DNA from: Sunxiuqinia rutila
Lineage (GTDB): Bacteria > Bacteroidota > Bacteroidia > Bacteroidales > Prolixibacteraceae
DNA: 64,000 nucleotides
Assembly: GCF_050589705.1 (NCBI RefSeq)
Contig: NZ_JBNGOT010000001.1
Coordinates: 372,001-436,000, forward strand
Reading direction: 5' to 3'
Shown: piece after piece, positions 1 to 9,105 of the stretch
Layout: every line of letters starts with the position of its first letter
Numbering within the stretch: position 1 is the stretch's first letter
Program-made: the position numbers and the translations under genes
The notes under the pieces: generated by a model
What the model saw: the letters and a program-made list of their open reading frames with translations, nothing else
The model's database searches: none
What the model was told of the DNA's origin: nothing

Positions 1-1676
1 CCGAAGAAGAGATGCTGGAAGCCATTAAAGTTGCTCACGATGCCATTAAAGTTCATTGTAAAGTACAGGAAGAATTAGCCGCTGAAGTAGGCGTTGTGAA
101 ACGTGAGTATTGTCACGAAGTAAACAACGAGGAGCTGAAAGCCAAAGTAGAGGCTGATTTGTTCCAGCCTTGTTATGATGTTGCCAAGCAGCAAATTACA
201 GACAAGCAAGTTCGTATTGAGTCGTTTGCAAAGATTGTGGATGACTACGTAGAAGCTTACTTGGAAGCCAATGCTGAGAATGAAGAAATTGACCTGGTAC
301 AGGACGAAAAACTAATCCGTCGCTATTTCCACAAAGTGGAAGGCGAGGCCATGCGTCGCATGATTTTGGATGAAGGTATTCGTCTGGATGGTCGTAAAAC
401 AGACGAAATTCGCCCAATTTGGGGTGAAGTGGATTACTTGCCAGGTGCACATGGCTCAGCCATCTTTACCCGTGGCGAAACCCAATCGCTTTCATCCATT
501 ACTTTGGGAACAAAAATGGACATTAAGAAGATTGATAATGTAACTTTCCAGGGAACCGAAAAATTCCTGTTGCATTACAACTTCCCTCCTTTCTGTGTGG
601 GTGAAGCAAAAACACCTCGCGGACTGGGTCGTCGTGAAATTGGTCACGGTAATCTGGCATTCCGTGCCCTGAAACGCATGATCCCTCAGGATTTCCCTTA
701 TGTGGTGCGCGTTGTCTCTGATATTCTGGAGTCAAACGGATCATCGTCCATGGCTACTGTGTGTGCCGGAACAATGTGTATGTTGGATGCCGGTATGAAC
801 ATGAAACGTCCGGTTTCAGGTATTGCCATGGGATTGATTTCAGATAAGGAATCAGGTAAATTTGCCGTTCTTTCTGACATCTTGGGTGATGAGGATCACT
901 TGGGTGACATGGACTTCAAAGTAACCGGAACCGAAAAAGGTATTACGGCTACTCAAATGGATATCAAAGTAGACGGACTTTCGTATGAAGTTCTGACACA
1001 AGCCTTGCATCAAGCCAAAAAAGGCCGCGAGCATATTCTTGGAAAAATCCTTGAGGTTATTCCTGAGCCACGTGCCGAATACAAACCAAACGTACCACGC
1101 GTTGAAACCATTCAGATTCCGAAGGAAATGATTGGACCAATCATTGGACCTGGAGGTAAGAATATCCAGCAAATGCAGGAAGAAACCAACACGGTGATTG
1201 TGATTGAAGAACGCGATGATTTTGGTTGGGTTGAAATTTCAGGATTGAATAAAGATGCGTTGGAAGCTGCTAAAGAGCGCGTAAAACGAATTATTGCACT
1301 ACCTGAAAAAGGAGAAACTTACAAAGGTAAGGTGAAGAATATCACCACTTTTGGAGCTTTTATTGAAATTATGCCGGGCAAAGAAGGCTTGCTTCATATT
1401 TCTGAAATTACCTGGGAGCGCTTGACCAATGTGGAAGACGCCTTGAAAGTGGGTGATGAGGTAGAAGTGAAACTGCTGGATATTGACCGCGATGGGAAAC
1501 TGAAACTTTCTCGCAAAGCATTACTTCCAAAACCGGAAGGATATGTGGAGCGCGAACGTAGCGACCGTGGAGGCGATCGTCGTCCGCCACGCCGTGATGG
1601 AGGTGACCGTCGGGACGGAAGAGGAAACCGCGACAACCGGGGTGATCGTCGTCCGCCAAGAGAAAACAGAGACTAA
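1..1676 (+). CDS. pnp: Polyribonucleotide nucleotidyltransferase (PNPase), 5' end outside the window
   Basis: Phosphorolytic 3'-5' exoribonuclease of RNA turnover. The reading frame is open to the left edge, so the first RNase PH domain (roughly 200 residues) is missing. Counting from the first visible Met at 12, the second RNase PH domain covers about 120-330, with the acidic active-site stretch DILGDEDHLGDMDFKVTG near 290-308. A KH domain follows with GPGG near 378, then an S1 domain at about 436-505. The last 45 residues are a low-complexity Arg/Gly/Asp tail (repeats such as RGGDRRPPRRDGGDRR) that replaces the usual short C terminus and probably adds RNA-binding or disordered character. 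A terminator follows directly. Identity is very secure. Confidence 0.97.
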   Translation, partial: EEEMLEAIKVAHDAIKVHCKVQEELAAEVGVVKREYCHEVNNEELKAKVEADLFQPCYDVAKQQITDKQVRIESFAKIVDDYVEAYLEANAENEEIDLVQDEKLIRRYFHKVEGEAMRRMILDEGIRLDGRKTDEIRPIWGEVDYLPGAHGSAIFTRGETQSLSSITLGTKMDIKKIDNVTFQGTEKFLLHYNFPPFCVGEAKTPRGLGRREIGHGNLAFRALKRMIPQDFPYVVRVVSDILESNGSSSMATVCAGTMCMLDAGMNMKRPVSGIAMGLISDKESGKFAVLSDILGDEDHLGDMDFKVTGTEKGITATQMDIKVDGLSYEVLTQALHQAKKGREHILGKILEVIPEPRAEYKPNVPRVETIQIPKEMIGPIIGPGGKNIQQMQEETNTVIVIEERDDFGWVEISGLNKDALEAAKERVKRIIALPEKGETYKGKVKNITTFGAFIEIMPGKEGLLHISEITWERLTNVEDALKVGDEVEVKLLDIDRDGKLKLSRKALLPKPEGYVERERSDRGGDRRPPRRDGGDRRDGRGNRDNRGDRRPPRENRD

Positions 1677-1694
1677 TACTAGTTTATAAATAGA

Positions 1695-1719
1695 TGCCCG
1701 CTTGTCGGGCATTTTTTTT
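1695..1719 (+). terminator. Rho-independent terminator of pnp
   Basis: Perfect hairpin TGCCCG / CGGGCA with a short loop, followed by eight T residues, 19 nt after the pnp stop codon. Confidence 0.9.
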
Positions 1720-1727
1720 CTTCTATT

Positions 1728-2213
1728 ATGAAAGAATGGAGTCAGAAATTAACCGCTCATATTGAGCAGGAGCTGGAAGGAACCAAAGCAAGTGATTTGC
1801 GCTTTATGCGAGTTGCCGAATACCTTCGCATGCTTAGCCGGATTGATGAGTTCTCGGATGGTTGTCCGCACTGTAAGCAGTTAAAGCCGGAAATCGAAGA
1901 GCAATCGGCATCGATCAAGCAGGCTGTTACGCATATTGGCAAAGAACGACGTAGCTACGACAAGCATATTGATAAGCTGGCTCGCCATCTGAAAAAAGAG
2001 CATGGCTTTTATCCGCCTTATTTCTATACTTATTCATACAGCTTTTACTTTATTGTAGTGGCCGGCGTAATTGGTTTCCTGCTTAGCCTGCTGTTTCCCG
2101 CTACCGATCGCTGGTTTTTTCTTATCCCTGGCCTTGTTTTTGGCTTACTGGCTGGCCAGTTGGTTGGCAATCGGAAAGACGCGCGAATCCGATCCGAAAA
2201 TAAAATATTGTAA
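1728..2213 (+). CDS. Small membrane protein of unknown function
   Basis: A 161-residue protein I cannot assign to a named family. The first 105 residues are hydrophilic and helix-rich and include a CPHC pair at Cys46/Cys49 in an otherwise Cys-poor protein, which could be a metal or redox site. Two hydrophobic segments follow (about 106-126 and 128-148) separated by a charged turn, so the protein is probably a hairpin in the inner membrane with the N-terminal domain in the cytoplasm. It lies between the pnp terminator and the prolyl oligopeptidase and starts at ATG 1728, only 9 nt after the terminator T-run. Confidence 0.7.
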   Translation: MKEWSQKLTAHIEQELEGTKASDLRFMRVAEYLRMLSRIDEFSDGCPHCKQLKPEIEEQSASIKQAVTHIGKERRSYDKHIDKLARHLKKEHGFYPPYFYTYSYSFYFIVVAGVIGFLLSLLFPATDRWFFLIPGLVFGLLAGQLVGNRKDARIRSENKIL

Positions 2214-2273
2214 TTATTTACCAGAGCTGAATACGGATAGGTTTTAGTTTTTGCAAAACAAATATATCCGATC

Positions 2274-4379
2274 ATGAAGAATAGCTTATACTTATTCGTT
2301 TTTGTATTGATGAGTTCCTGTACAAACCAATCCACAATACCTTATCCGGAAACCACCAAAGGCGAGGTGAAAGATACCTACTTTGGGACGGAAGTAGCTG
2401 ACCCTTACCGCTGGCTGGAAGATGATAACTCAGCTGAAACAGCCGCATGGGTTGAAGAACAAAACAAGGTGACCTTTAATTACCTGGAAGCACTTCCTTA
2501 CCGGGAGGAAATTAAAGGACAGCTGACCGATTTGATGGACTACCCCAAACATGGTACCCCATTTAAAAGAGCTGGAAAATATTTTTATTTCAAAAACAAT
2601 GGGCTTCAAAACCAAAATGTTCTGTATCGCACCGAAAAGCTGGGCGAAGAAGCGGAAGTCATTCTCGATCCCAATACTTTTTCGGAGGACGGCACCATCG
2701 CCTTGTCAGGGGTTGAACTTTCGGAAGATGGACGATACCTGGTTTACATGGTGGCCAAGTCAGGCTCTGATTGGAATGAAATCTTTGTGAAAGATCTTGA
2801 AACCGGGAAGCTGCTTGACGACCAGATTCAATGGGTGAAGTTCTCCGGATTGGCTTGGTACAACAATGGGTTTTACTACAGTGCTTATGACCGGCCAGAG
2901 GAAGGGACTGAACTGTCAGAGTCCAATCAATATCAGAAGATTTACTATCATCAGCTTGGAACGTCGCAAGCTGAGGATCAGCTGATCATGGAAGATCAGG
3001 ATAAGCCTAAGCGCATGTTTGGTGCCGAAGTTACTGAAGATAAGCGTTTCTTGCTGGTGTCGGTAAGTGAGGCTTCGCATGGAAATGCCTTGTCGGTGAA
3101 AGATTTAACCCGTACAAATGCTGCCTATGTTTCGTTAATGGACCGGCTGGATTATGAGTTTCATGTTCAGGATAATGTTGGCGACAACCTGTTTGTTCGG
3201 ACCAACTATAAAGCTCCGAAGTACCGGTTGGTGAAGATTGATGTGAAGCATCCGGAAGAGGAAAATTGGGTTGAAACCATTCCGGAGAAAGACGAGGTGC
3301 TGCAGACCGTTAGTTTTGTTGGTGGCCGCATCGTGGCCGAATACATGAAAGATGCCCACAGCGTGGTGGAAGTTTATGACTACGATGGCGCTTTGGAGTA
3401 TGAGATTGAACTACCCGGGCTTGGAAGTGTCGGCCAGTTTTCGGGAAAGAAGGAAGAGCCGGAAGCTTTTTACAGCTACTCATCCTACAATACACCGGGT
3501 GAAATCTATCAGTTTGATGTTGAAACCCAGGAGTCTTCGCTGTTTTATCGCCCTGAAGTGAAGTTTAATCCGGATGACTTTATTGTCAAGCAAGAGTTTT
3601 TCACTTCGAAAGACGGGACGCGTGTGCCAATGTTTATTGTGCATAAAAAAGGTCTTAAGCTCGATGGAACAAATCCCACTTTGTTATATGGTTATGGCGG
3701 ATTCAACGTAAGTTTAACACCTTCTTTCTCTACCACCCGCATGGTTTTTATTGACAATGGTGGAGTTTATGTGGTGGCTAACCTGCGGGGTGGCGGTGAG
3801 TACGGTGAAGATTGGCACCAGGCCGGCACCAAGTTGAATAAGCAAAACGTATTTGACGACTGCATTGCTGCGGCAGAATACCTGATTGCCGAAAAATATA
3901 CTTCGAGTGAGAAACTGGCCCTGATGGGAGGATCGAACGGAGGCTTACTGGTGGGGGCAGTCATTAATCAGCGTCCGGAGCTGTTTCAGGTAGGCCTGCC
4001 TGCTGTTGGCGTGATGGACATGCTTCGGTTTCATAAGTTTACCATTGGCTGGGCCTGGGCCGGCGACTACGGAACCAGCGAAGACAGCCAGGAAATGTTT
4101 GAGTACCTCTACGGCTATTCTCCTTATCACAACATTCGCGAAGATCTTGACTATCCGGCGGTTTTGGTAACCACAGCAGATCATGATGATCGCGTGGTGC
4201 CGGCACATTCCTTTAAATACATTGCCCGCTTGCAGGAACGGCACAGCGGATCGCAGCCTACCTTGATTCGGATTGACACCAAAGCTGGGCATGGAGCAGG
4301 TAAGCCCACCGCCAAAGTAATTGAGGAATACACCGATGTTTGGTCATTTCTGTTTTTCCATCTGGGTATGAGGATGTAA
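2274..4379 (+). CDS. Prolyl oligopeptidase family serine peptidase (S9A), lipoprotein
   Basis: Cleaves after proline in short peptides. The 701-residue length fits the family. An N-terminal lipoprotein signal (lipobox LMSSC near residues 13-17) places it in the periplasm or on an outer-membrane leaflet. The N-terminal half is the seven-bladed propeller, beginning with the family motif DPYRWLEDD. The C-terminal alpha/beta-hydrolase holds the triad: Ser554 in GGSNGG, Asp639 in DHDDRVVP and His673 in AGHGAGKP. Transcribed alone: a strong terminator follows 111 nt after the stop. The substrate range cannot be read from sequence. Confidence 0.95.
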   Translation: MKNSLYLFVFVLMSSCTNQSTIPYPETTKGEVKDTYFGTEVADPYRWLEDDNSAETAAWVEEQNKVTFNYLEALPYREEIKGQLTDLMDYPKHGTPFKRAGKYFYFKNNGLQNQNVLYRTEKLGEEAEVILDPNTFSEDGTIALSGVELSEDGRYLVYMVAKSGSDWNEIFVKDLETGKLLDDQIQWVKFSGLAWYNNGFYYSAYDRPEEGTELSESNQYQKIYYHQLGTSQAEDQLIMEDQDKPKRMFGAEVTEDKRFLLVSVSEASHGNALSVKDLTRTNAAYVSLMDRLDYEFHVQDNVGDNLFVRTNYKAPKYRLVKIDVKHPEEENWVETIPEKDEVLQTVSFVGGRIVAEYMKDAHSVVEVYDYDGALEYEIELPGLGSVGQFSGKKEEPEAFYSYSSYNTPGEIYQFDVETQESSLFYRPEVKFNPDDFIVKQEFFTSKDGTRVPMFIVHKKGLKLDGTNPTLLYGYGGFNVSLTPSFSTTRMVFIDNGGVYVVANLRGGGEYGEDWHQAGTKLNKQNVFDDCIAAAEYLIAEKYTSSEKLALMGGSNGGLLVGAVINQRPELFQVGLPAVGVMDMLRFHKFTIGWAWAGDYGTSEDSQEMFEYLYGYSPYHNIREDLDYPAVLVTTADHDDRVVPAHSFKYIARLQERHSGSQPTLIRIDTKAGHGAGKPTAKVIEEYTDVWSFLFFHLGMRM

Positions 4380-4479
4380 ACACTCACCGAATACATACTA
4401 TCATCAGCTTTGGGCTGAAATCGTTATTCACCATCAGCAGATGAGGCAAGAGATCTTGCCAATCAACAGGAAATTATTG

Positions 4480-4487
4480 TACTTTTA
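4480..4487 (+). promoter_or_regulatory. Probable -7 element for the deoxynucleoside kinase gene
   Basis: TACTTTTA, one mismatch from TAnnTTTG, with CTTG 21 nt upstream (4455-4458). It lies immediately before the terminator hairpin of the preceding gene, so the predicted start site (about 4494) falls in the 5' arm of that hairpin. Confidence 0.45.
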
Positions 4488-4490
4488 TGT

Positions 4491-4523
4491 CCCGGAAGAG
4501 ATGAAGCTTCCGGGATTTTTTTT
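4491..4523 (+). terminator. Terminator of the prolyl oligopeptidase gene
   Basis: Perfect 8-bp stem CCCGGAAG / CTTCCGGG, 8-nt loop, then a run of eight T. The next gene starts 4 nt later. Confidence 0.88.
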
Positions 4524-4526
4524 GAC

Positions 4527-5165
4527 ATGAAGATCAACTACTTAGTCATAGAAGGAAATATTGGCTCGGGGAAAACAACTCTGGTCAATAAGATTGCCGA
4601 GGAATTTGAAGCCCGAACTGTATTGGAAGGCTTTGATAACAATCCGTTTCTGCCCAAATTTTACAACGAGCGTGAGAAGTTTGCCTTTCCGCTGGAAATG
4701 TCGTTTTTAGCTGACCGCTACAACCAGTTGAAAAACAACATTCGTGAGTTTGAGCTTTTCAGCTCGTTCCTTGTTTCGGACTATTACTTTATGAAATCGC
4801 TGATTTTTGCCCAAACCACCCTGTCGCCCGATGAGTATGTGTTGTATCAACGTTTTTTTAACATCATCTACGACAAGTTGCCCAAGCCTGATCTTTACGT
4901 ATATTTACATGCTGATGTTGAAAAACTGCTAAGCAATATTGAAAAAAGAGGACGGGCTTACGAGCAGAATATGGATCCGGCTTACCTGGAGCAAATCCGT
5001 CAGGGATATTTCTGTTTTTTTAAGCAACAAAATGATTTTCCAATTCTGGTAATTGATACGAATAATATTGATTTTGTGCATGATGAAACTCATTTTCGCC
5101 AACTGCTTTCCGTTATTTTTGAAACCGACTATTCCAGTGGGATTAACAGGGTTTTAATGGATTAA
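4527..5165 (+). CDS. Deoxynucleoside kinase
   Basis: Salvage kinase that phosphorylates deoxyribonucleosides with ATP; 212 residues, usual for the bacterial dNK family. The P-loop IEGNIGSGKTT is at residues 8-18. The substrate-site Glu and Arg region (FPLEMSFLADRYNQL) is near 50-64, and the Arg-rich lid KRGRAYEQNMDP near 139-150. No upstream Shine-Dalgarno; the start sits right after a terminator. Whether it prefers deoxyadenosine or deoxyguanosine cannot be told. It complements the thymidine kinase at 48192, which belongs to an unrelated family. Confidence 0.92.
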   Translation: MKINYLVIEGNIGSGKTTLVNKIAEEFEARTVLEGFDNNPFLPKFYNEREKFAFPLEMSFLADRYNQLKNNIREFELFSSFLVSDYYFMKSLIFAQTTLSPDEYVLYQRFFNIIYDKLPKPDLYVYLHADVEKLLSNIEKRGRAYEQNMDPAYLEQIRQGYFCFFKQQNDFPILVIDTNNIDFVHDETHFRQLLSVIFETDYSSGINRVLMD

Positions 5166-5204
5166 AAAAGTTCGAACAATGCTTTTATTTCGTCAAAACA
5201 TTGC

Positions 5205-5212
5205 TATTTTTG
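5205..5212 (+). promoter_or_regulatory. -7 promoter element for the TPR/OmpA-like lipoprotein
   Basis: TATTTTTG matches TAnnTTTG exactly; the upstream -33 region is only T-rich (5183-5187). Located 50 nt before the ATG. Confidence 0.55.
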
Positions 5213-5261
5213 TGTACAAGTACCGAATTAATTCAAAATTAAATATTCTAATACTGTCGAC

Positions 5262-7013
5262 ATGAAAAAACTTAGTTTAAAAACTCTATCCTTTTTTGTT
5301 TTGGCTGCAGTGCTTTTTGCAGGCTGCTCCAGCCTTAAGAAGATGAAAAAGAATGCAGATGACATTAACTTCAAAGTAACTCCGGAAATTTTAGAAGCCA
5401 ACGGTGGCGATGTGGATGTTGCTATTGATGGCCGTTTCCCGGCAAAATATTTCAACAAAAAAGCCACAATTGTAGCGACTCCGGTCTTAAAATATGACGG
5501 TGGTGAAACTGCATTCGAATCAGTAACTCTTCAAGGGGAAAAAGTAGACGCCAACAATAAAGTGATTAGCTATGCTGGTGGAAACTTTTCATACAAAGAT
5601 GCGGTAGCTTATGATGATGACATGCGTGTTTCTGATCTTGAAATTCGTATTACTGCGTCAAAAGGATCTAAGAGTTTGGATTTCGAGCCGATCAAAGTGG
5701 CTGACGGTGTGTTGTCAACTTCAGAAATGGCCATTAACTACCCCATGCCAATCATTGGTATTCAGCGTGAGAAAAACACAACAGGTGTTTACGATCCAAA
5801 CATCGATGCATTCCAACGCATTGTGCCAGATCAGTATGTAGCTGACATTCACTACTTAATCAACAGCTCTTACGTTCGTGGAACTGAATTGAAAAGCGAA
5901 GATGTAAAAGAATTGTATGCTTACGCGAAAGACGCTTTCGAGGCTGAGCGCAAAGAGTTGAAAAATGTTGAAGTTTCAGCTTATGCTTCTCCTGATGGTG
6001 AGTTGGATTGGAACACAAAATTGTCTGAGCAACGTGAAAACTCTTCAAACAAAGTTGTTGCCAGAGAATTGAAAAAAGAAAAAGTGGAAGCTGAATTGAA
6101 AACAAAATTCACTCCGGAAGACTGGGAAGGTTTCCAGGAAATGATGGAAAAATCTAACATCCAGGATAAAGAATTGATCTTGCGTGTTCTTTCGATGTAC
6201 TCAGATCCTGAAGTACGTGAGCGTGAAATCAGAAACTTGTCTGAAGCCTTTACAGTTGTTGCTGACGAGATTCTTCCAAAATTGCGTCGTGCTAAAATTT
6301 CTGCCAACGTTGACCTGATTGGTAAAACGGACGAAGAAATCGCCGCTTTGGCTGACTCTGATCCAGCTTCATTGAACCCAGCAGAATTGCTTTACGCTGC
6401 TACTTTAACAGCTGACCAAAACAAAAAACTGGCGATCTACAATTCATTTATCAAAGTTTATCCTAAAGACTGGAGAGGTCATAACAACGCTGGTATGATC
6501 TTGGCTCAGCAAGGAAAATACGATGATGCAAAACCATTGTTCGAAAAAGCTGAAAGCTTGGCAAGCAATGAGCCAATCATCAAAAACAACCTGGGAACTG
6601 TAGCTCTACGTCAAGGTGATTTGGACAAAGCGGAAACTTTATTCGGTGCTGCTTCAGGTGCTGGCGAAGAAGTTAACTACAACTTAGGAATTGTTGCCCT
6701 GAAAAAAGGTGAGTATGACAAAGCCGTTCAATTGTTTGGCGACAGCGATTCTCCAAACGTAGGTTTGGCTAAAATCCTTGCTGGTGATAATAATGGTGCG
6801 TTGAAATCATTGGAGAACTGCACTTGGGAAGGCTGCTACATGAAAGAATACTTCAAAGCAGTTGTTGGTGCTCGTACAGCTAAAGAAAACCTGATGTACG
6901 AAAGCCTTGAAAAAGCAGTTGATATGAAACCTGAGTTGAAAGAAAAAGCAGCTACAGATTTAGAATTTGCTAAATACTGGGATGACGCTAAATTTCAAGG
7001 AATTGTAAAATAA
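5262..7013 (+). CDS. TPR-repeat lipoprotein with an OmpA-like segment
   Basis: A 583-residue exported lipoprotein (lipobox LFAGC, Cys near residue 22). The N-terminal third is beta-rich. The middle contains an OmpA/MotB-like stretch (VSAYASPDGELDWNTKLSEQ, about 232-251), the part that in this superfamily contacts peptidoglycan. From about residue 395 there are tandem TPR-like helices (for example AGMILAQQGKYDDAKPLFEK). The combination suggests an abundant envelope-organising protein tethering outer membrane and cell wall, though the precise role is unknown. Codon use is strongly biased compared with neighbours, consistent with high expression. It is a single-gene unit between a good promoter and a strong terminator. 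Confidence 0.8.
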   Translation: MKKLSLKTLSFFVLAAVLFAGCSSLKKMKKNADDINFKVTPEILEANGGDVDVAIDGRFPAKYFNKKATIVATPVLKYDGGETAFESVTLQGEKVDANNKVISYAGGNFSYKDAVAYDDDMRVSDLEIRITASKGSKSLDFEPIKVADGVLSTSEMAINYPMPIIGIQREKNTTGVYDPNIDAFQRIVPDQYVADIHYLINSSYVRGTELKSEDVKELYAYAKDAFEAERKELKNVEVSAYASPDGELDWNTKLSEQRENSSNKVVARELKKEKVEAELKTKFTPEDWEGFQEMMEKSNIQDKELILRVLSMYSDPEVREREIRNLSEAFTVVADEILPKLRRAKISANVDLIGKTDEEIAALADSDPASLNPAELLYAATLTADQNKKLAIYNSFIKVYPKDWRGHNNAGMILAQQGKYDDAKPLFEKAESLASNEPIIKNNLGTVALRQGDLDKAETLFGAASGAGEEVNYNLGIVALKKGEYDKAVQLFGDSDSPNVGLAKILAGDNNGALKSLENCTWEGCYMKEYFKAVVGARTAKENLMYESLEKAVDMKPELKEKAATDLEFAKYWDDAKFQGIVK

Positions 7014-7039
7014 TAACATCGATCAAGATCGATGAGCTA

Positions 7040-7073
7040 AAAAAAAGCGACTTCATTTGAAGTCGCTTTTTTT
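7040..7073. terminator. Bidirectional terminator between convergent genes
   Basis: Stem GCGACTTCA / TGAAGTCGC (9 bp) with an A-run on the left and a T-run on the right, so it can stop both the plus-strand lipoprotein transcript and the minus-strand methyltransferase transcript. Confidence 0.9.
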
Positions 7074-7098
7074 ATGTCTTTTCTGAAATGGAATTCAA

Positions 7099-7629
7099 TT
7101 AGTAGCGGAACTTTTTAAACAGGTCCCACATCACAATGCCGGCGCTAACCGAGACATTGAAGGAATGCTTGATCCCAAACTGAGGAATCTCAATGGCGCC
7201 ATCACACTGGTTAATGACTTGTTGCTGTACCCCTTTTACTTCATTGCCAAAGACCAGCGCTAAGCGGTCGTCTTTCTTTACCTCAAAATCCGGAAGCATG
7301 ATGCTGTTTTCGACCTGTTCCAAAGCAAATATGCGGTAGCCTTCTTCTTTTAGTTGCTGAATGGAATCTTCGGTCTTTTCAAAATAAGTCCAAGGAACCG
7401 ATTTTTCGGCATCCAAAGCTGTTTTATGAATTTCTTTGTTGGGTGGGGTAGCTGTAATGCCGCATAAGTGCACTGCTTCAATCAGCAGGGCATCGGATGT
7501 TCGAAATACTGAGCCGATGTTGTTGCAGCTGCGAATATTGTCCAGTACAATCACTAAGGGCGTCTTTTCTGTCTTTTTGTATTCTTCGGCACTGATTCGC
7601 CCGAGTTCGTTTGTTCGTAGTTTACGCAT
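7099..7629 (-). CDS. TrmH/SpoU-family RNA 2'-O-methyltransferase
   Basis: SAM-dependent methylation of a ribose in tRNA or rRNA. All three SpoU motifs are present: NIRSCNNIGSVFRTSDA (motif 1, with the catalytic Arg), ALVFGNEVKGV (motif 2) and IPQFGIKHSFNVSVSAGI (motif 3), in a 176-residue single-domain protein without an RNA-binding N-terminal extension. The ATG at 7629 is preferred to an in-frame TTG at 7632. The exact target nucleotide cannot be assigned; TrmL-like or TrmH-like enzymes are both possible. Confidence 0.9.
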   Translation of the reverse strand: MRKLRTNELGRISAEEYKKTEKTPLVIVLDNIRSCNNIGSVFRTSDALLIEAVHLCGITATPPNKEIHKTALDAEKSVPWTYFEKTEDSIQQLKEEGYRIFALEQVENSIMLPDFEVKKDDRLALVFGNEVKGVQQQVINQCDGAIEIPQFGIKHSFNVSVSAGIVMWDLFKKFRY

Positions 7630-7721
7630 CAAAATTAGTTCAAATTGAAAACAGAACTGTTTTCTCCATTTTTAAATCATAAATAATAGCACGGTAGCTT
7701 TTGTAATGGCTTTGCTCAGAG

Positions 7722-8993
7722 CTACCACTCAATCGACTTTCGGCGGAAAGGCATGCTCATACACCGGGCTCCGCCACCACCGCGTGCCAGTTCAGAACCG
7801 GCAATGGTAATCACGCATTTCTGGTTTTTCGGAAGCGTTGCTTTCCCGCTGATATAATCTTCGGCCTTAATGACCTCAAAGCCATTTTTGTTGAGCTCTT
7901 CCACCGTATTAACATTGCGTTCGTAGCCAATAACCTGCCCGGGGGCGATGGCGAAAAAGTTGGCTCCGCTGTGCCATTGTTCCCGTTCCTGAGTCCAGAT
8001 GTCCTTGCTGCCACCACAATGAATCGGTTTCAGATCCATGCCGAGTTTCTTCAGCGCTTCCGGCAGGTTTTTCTCTTCTTGAATGGATGAAACTTCTCCG
8101 TTTTCAATTTGAATATGAATGGTGTGGTAACGATTGGTACCTAAAATCAAGGGTTCGTAAACCATGCAGGCATCGCGGTCCAGAAAGGTGAAAACCATAT
8201 CGAGGTGAATAAATGACTCCGGCATATCGGGCAGTTCCTGCACGATGACATGGTGGATTTTCTCCTTTTTAGCCTTGATGCTTTCCAGAATAAAATCAAT
8301 TCCTTCGGTACTGGTTCGGATACCGGTTCCGATTACGAGCACATCTTCACGCGCCACCTGAAAATCACCGCCTTCAATCATGATTTTTTTGTCAGGCGTT
8401 AGGCCTTCAGCATTCAAGGGGTTTAAGGTCCGGGCTTCGATTAATGGATGGTTGTTGAAGATGGTCTCCATGATTAAAGCCTCGCGGTCGCGAACTTTGT
8501 TGGCCATTTTCCCAATGACAACCTCGTCGCAAAAGGACATGGAAGCGTCGCGGGTGAATAAAAAGTTATGGAGTGGAGTCAGGCTAAAACGTTCCTGGCT
8601 CAGGTAGCGAGTCAGGTTGTCACGCTTGATGGGAACTCCCTGAATCAACTGGCGGGCAAGTTCTTTTGCGTCAATTTCGAGCAAGGCTGGAAGGATGTCC
8701 AGCGCTTTCTCGGCGGTGCATATTTCCTGCAACAGTTTTTGTCGCACCAGATCATTACTAAGCACATCGCTAAGCAGGTCTTTCACTTCAAAACAACGAC
8801 TGGCTTTGGATAAGACGCCCTTCAGTTGCATGTATTCTTTTCCGGCAACTGCCAGGTTCAGGATATCACTGTATAAAGCCCGTTTGGCTGTTTCCGGGGT
8901 CATTTCCTCCACTTCCAGTCCCGGAGTATGTACAATGACGCCTTCGAGTTTGCCGAACTCCGATGTTACGTTTACTTTTAATCTTTCAGACAT
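7722..8993 (-). CDS. arcA: Arginine deiminase
   Basis: Hydrolyses L-arginine to citrulline and ammonia. The 423-residue protein carries the guanidino-modifying fold motifs: FTRDASMSF near the middle, the substrate-binding IHLDMVFTFLDRDA, and the C-terminal catalytic Cys411 in GGGGARCMSMPF. The start at 8993 (MSERLKVNV) is chosen over an upstream in-frame codon at 9017, because homologues begin just before the conserved VxSEFGxLxxVIVHxPG segment. No ornithine carbamoyltransferase or carbamate kinase lies beside it, so it is not in a classical arc operon and may feed arginine catabolism or citrulline production by itself. Confidence 0.93.
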   Translation of the reverse strand: MSERLKVNVTSEFGKLEGVIVHTPGLEVEEMTPETAKRALYSDILNLAVAGKEYMQLKGVLSKASRCFEVKDLLSDVLSNDLVRQKLLQEICTAEKALDILPALLEIDAKELARQLIQGVPIKRDNLTRYLSQERFSLTPLHNFLFTRDASMSFCDEVVIGKMANKVRDREALIMETIFNNHPLIEARTLNPLNAEGLTPDKKIMIEGGDFQVAREDVLVIGTGIRTSTEGIDFILESIKAKKEKIHHVIVQELPDMPESFIHLDMVFTFLDRDACMVYEPLILGTNRYHTIHIQIENGEVSSIQEEKNLPEALKKLGMDLKPIHCGGSKDIWTQEREQWHSGANFFAIAPGQVIGYERNVNTVEELNKNGFEVIKAEDYISGKATLPKNQKCVITIAGSELARGGGGARCMSMPFRRKSIEW

Positions 8994-9065
8994 GTGACCA
9001 TTTTCTAAGATTTGCACAAATATAGTAACTCTAAACCGAAGCTAATCTGAAACAAGCCTGATTCG

Positions 9066-9097
9066 TTTCAAGTTAAATAACATGTCATTATCTTCGC
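9066..9097 (+). promoter_or_regulatory. Promoter of the DUF4294 gene
   Basis: TTTC at 9066-9069 and TATCTTCG at 9090-9097 with 20 nt between them: one mismatch in each box to the Bacteroidota TTTG / TAnnTTTG consensus. The predicted start is within a few bases of ATG 9106, so the mRNA would be nearly leaderless. Confidence 0.5.
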
Positions 9098-9105
9098 AGG
9101 GTACC

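Noticed and set aside
4527..5165. Thymidylate or guanylate kinase
   Set aside because: The lid and substrate motifs match the deoxynucleoside kinase family, not nucleotide kinases.
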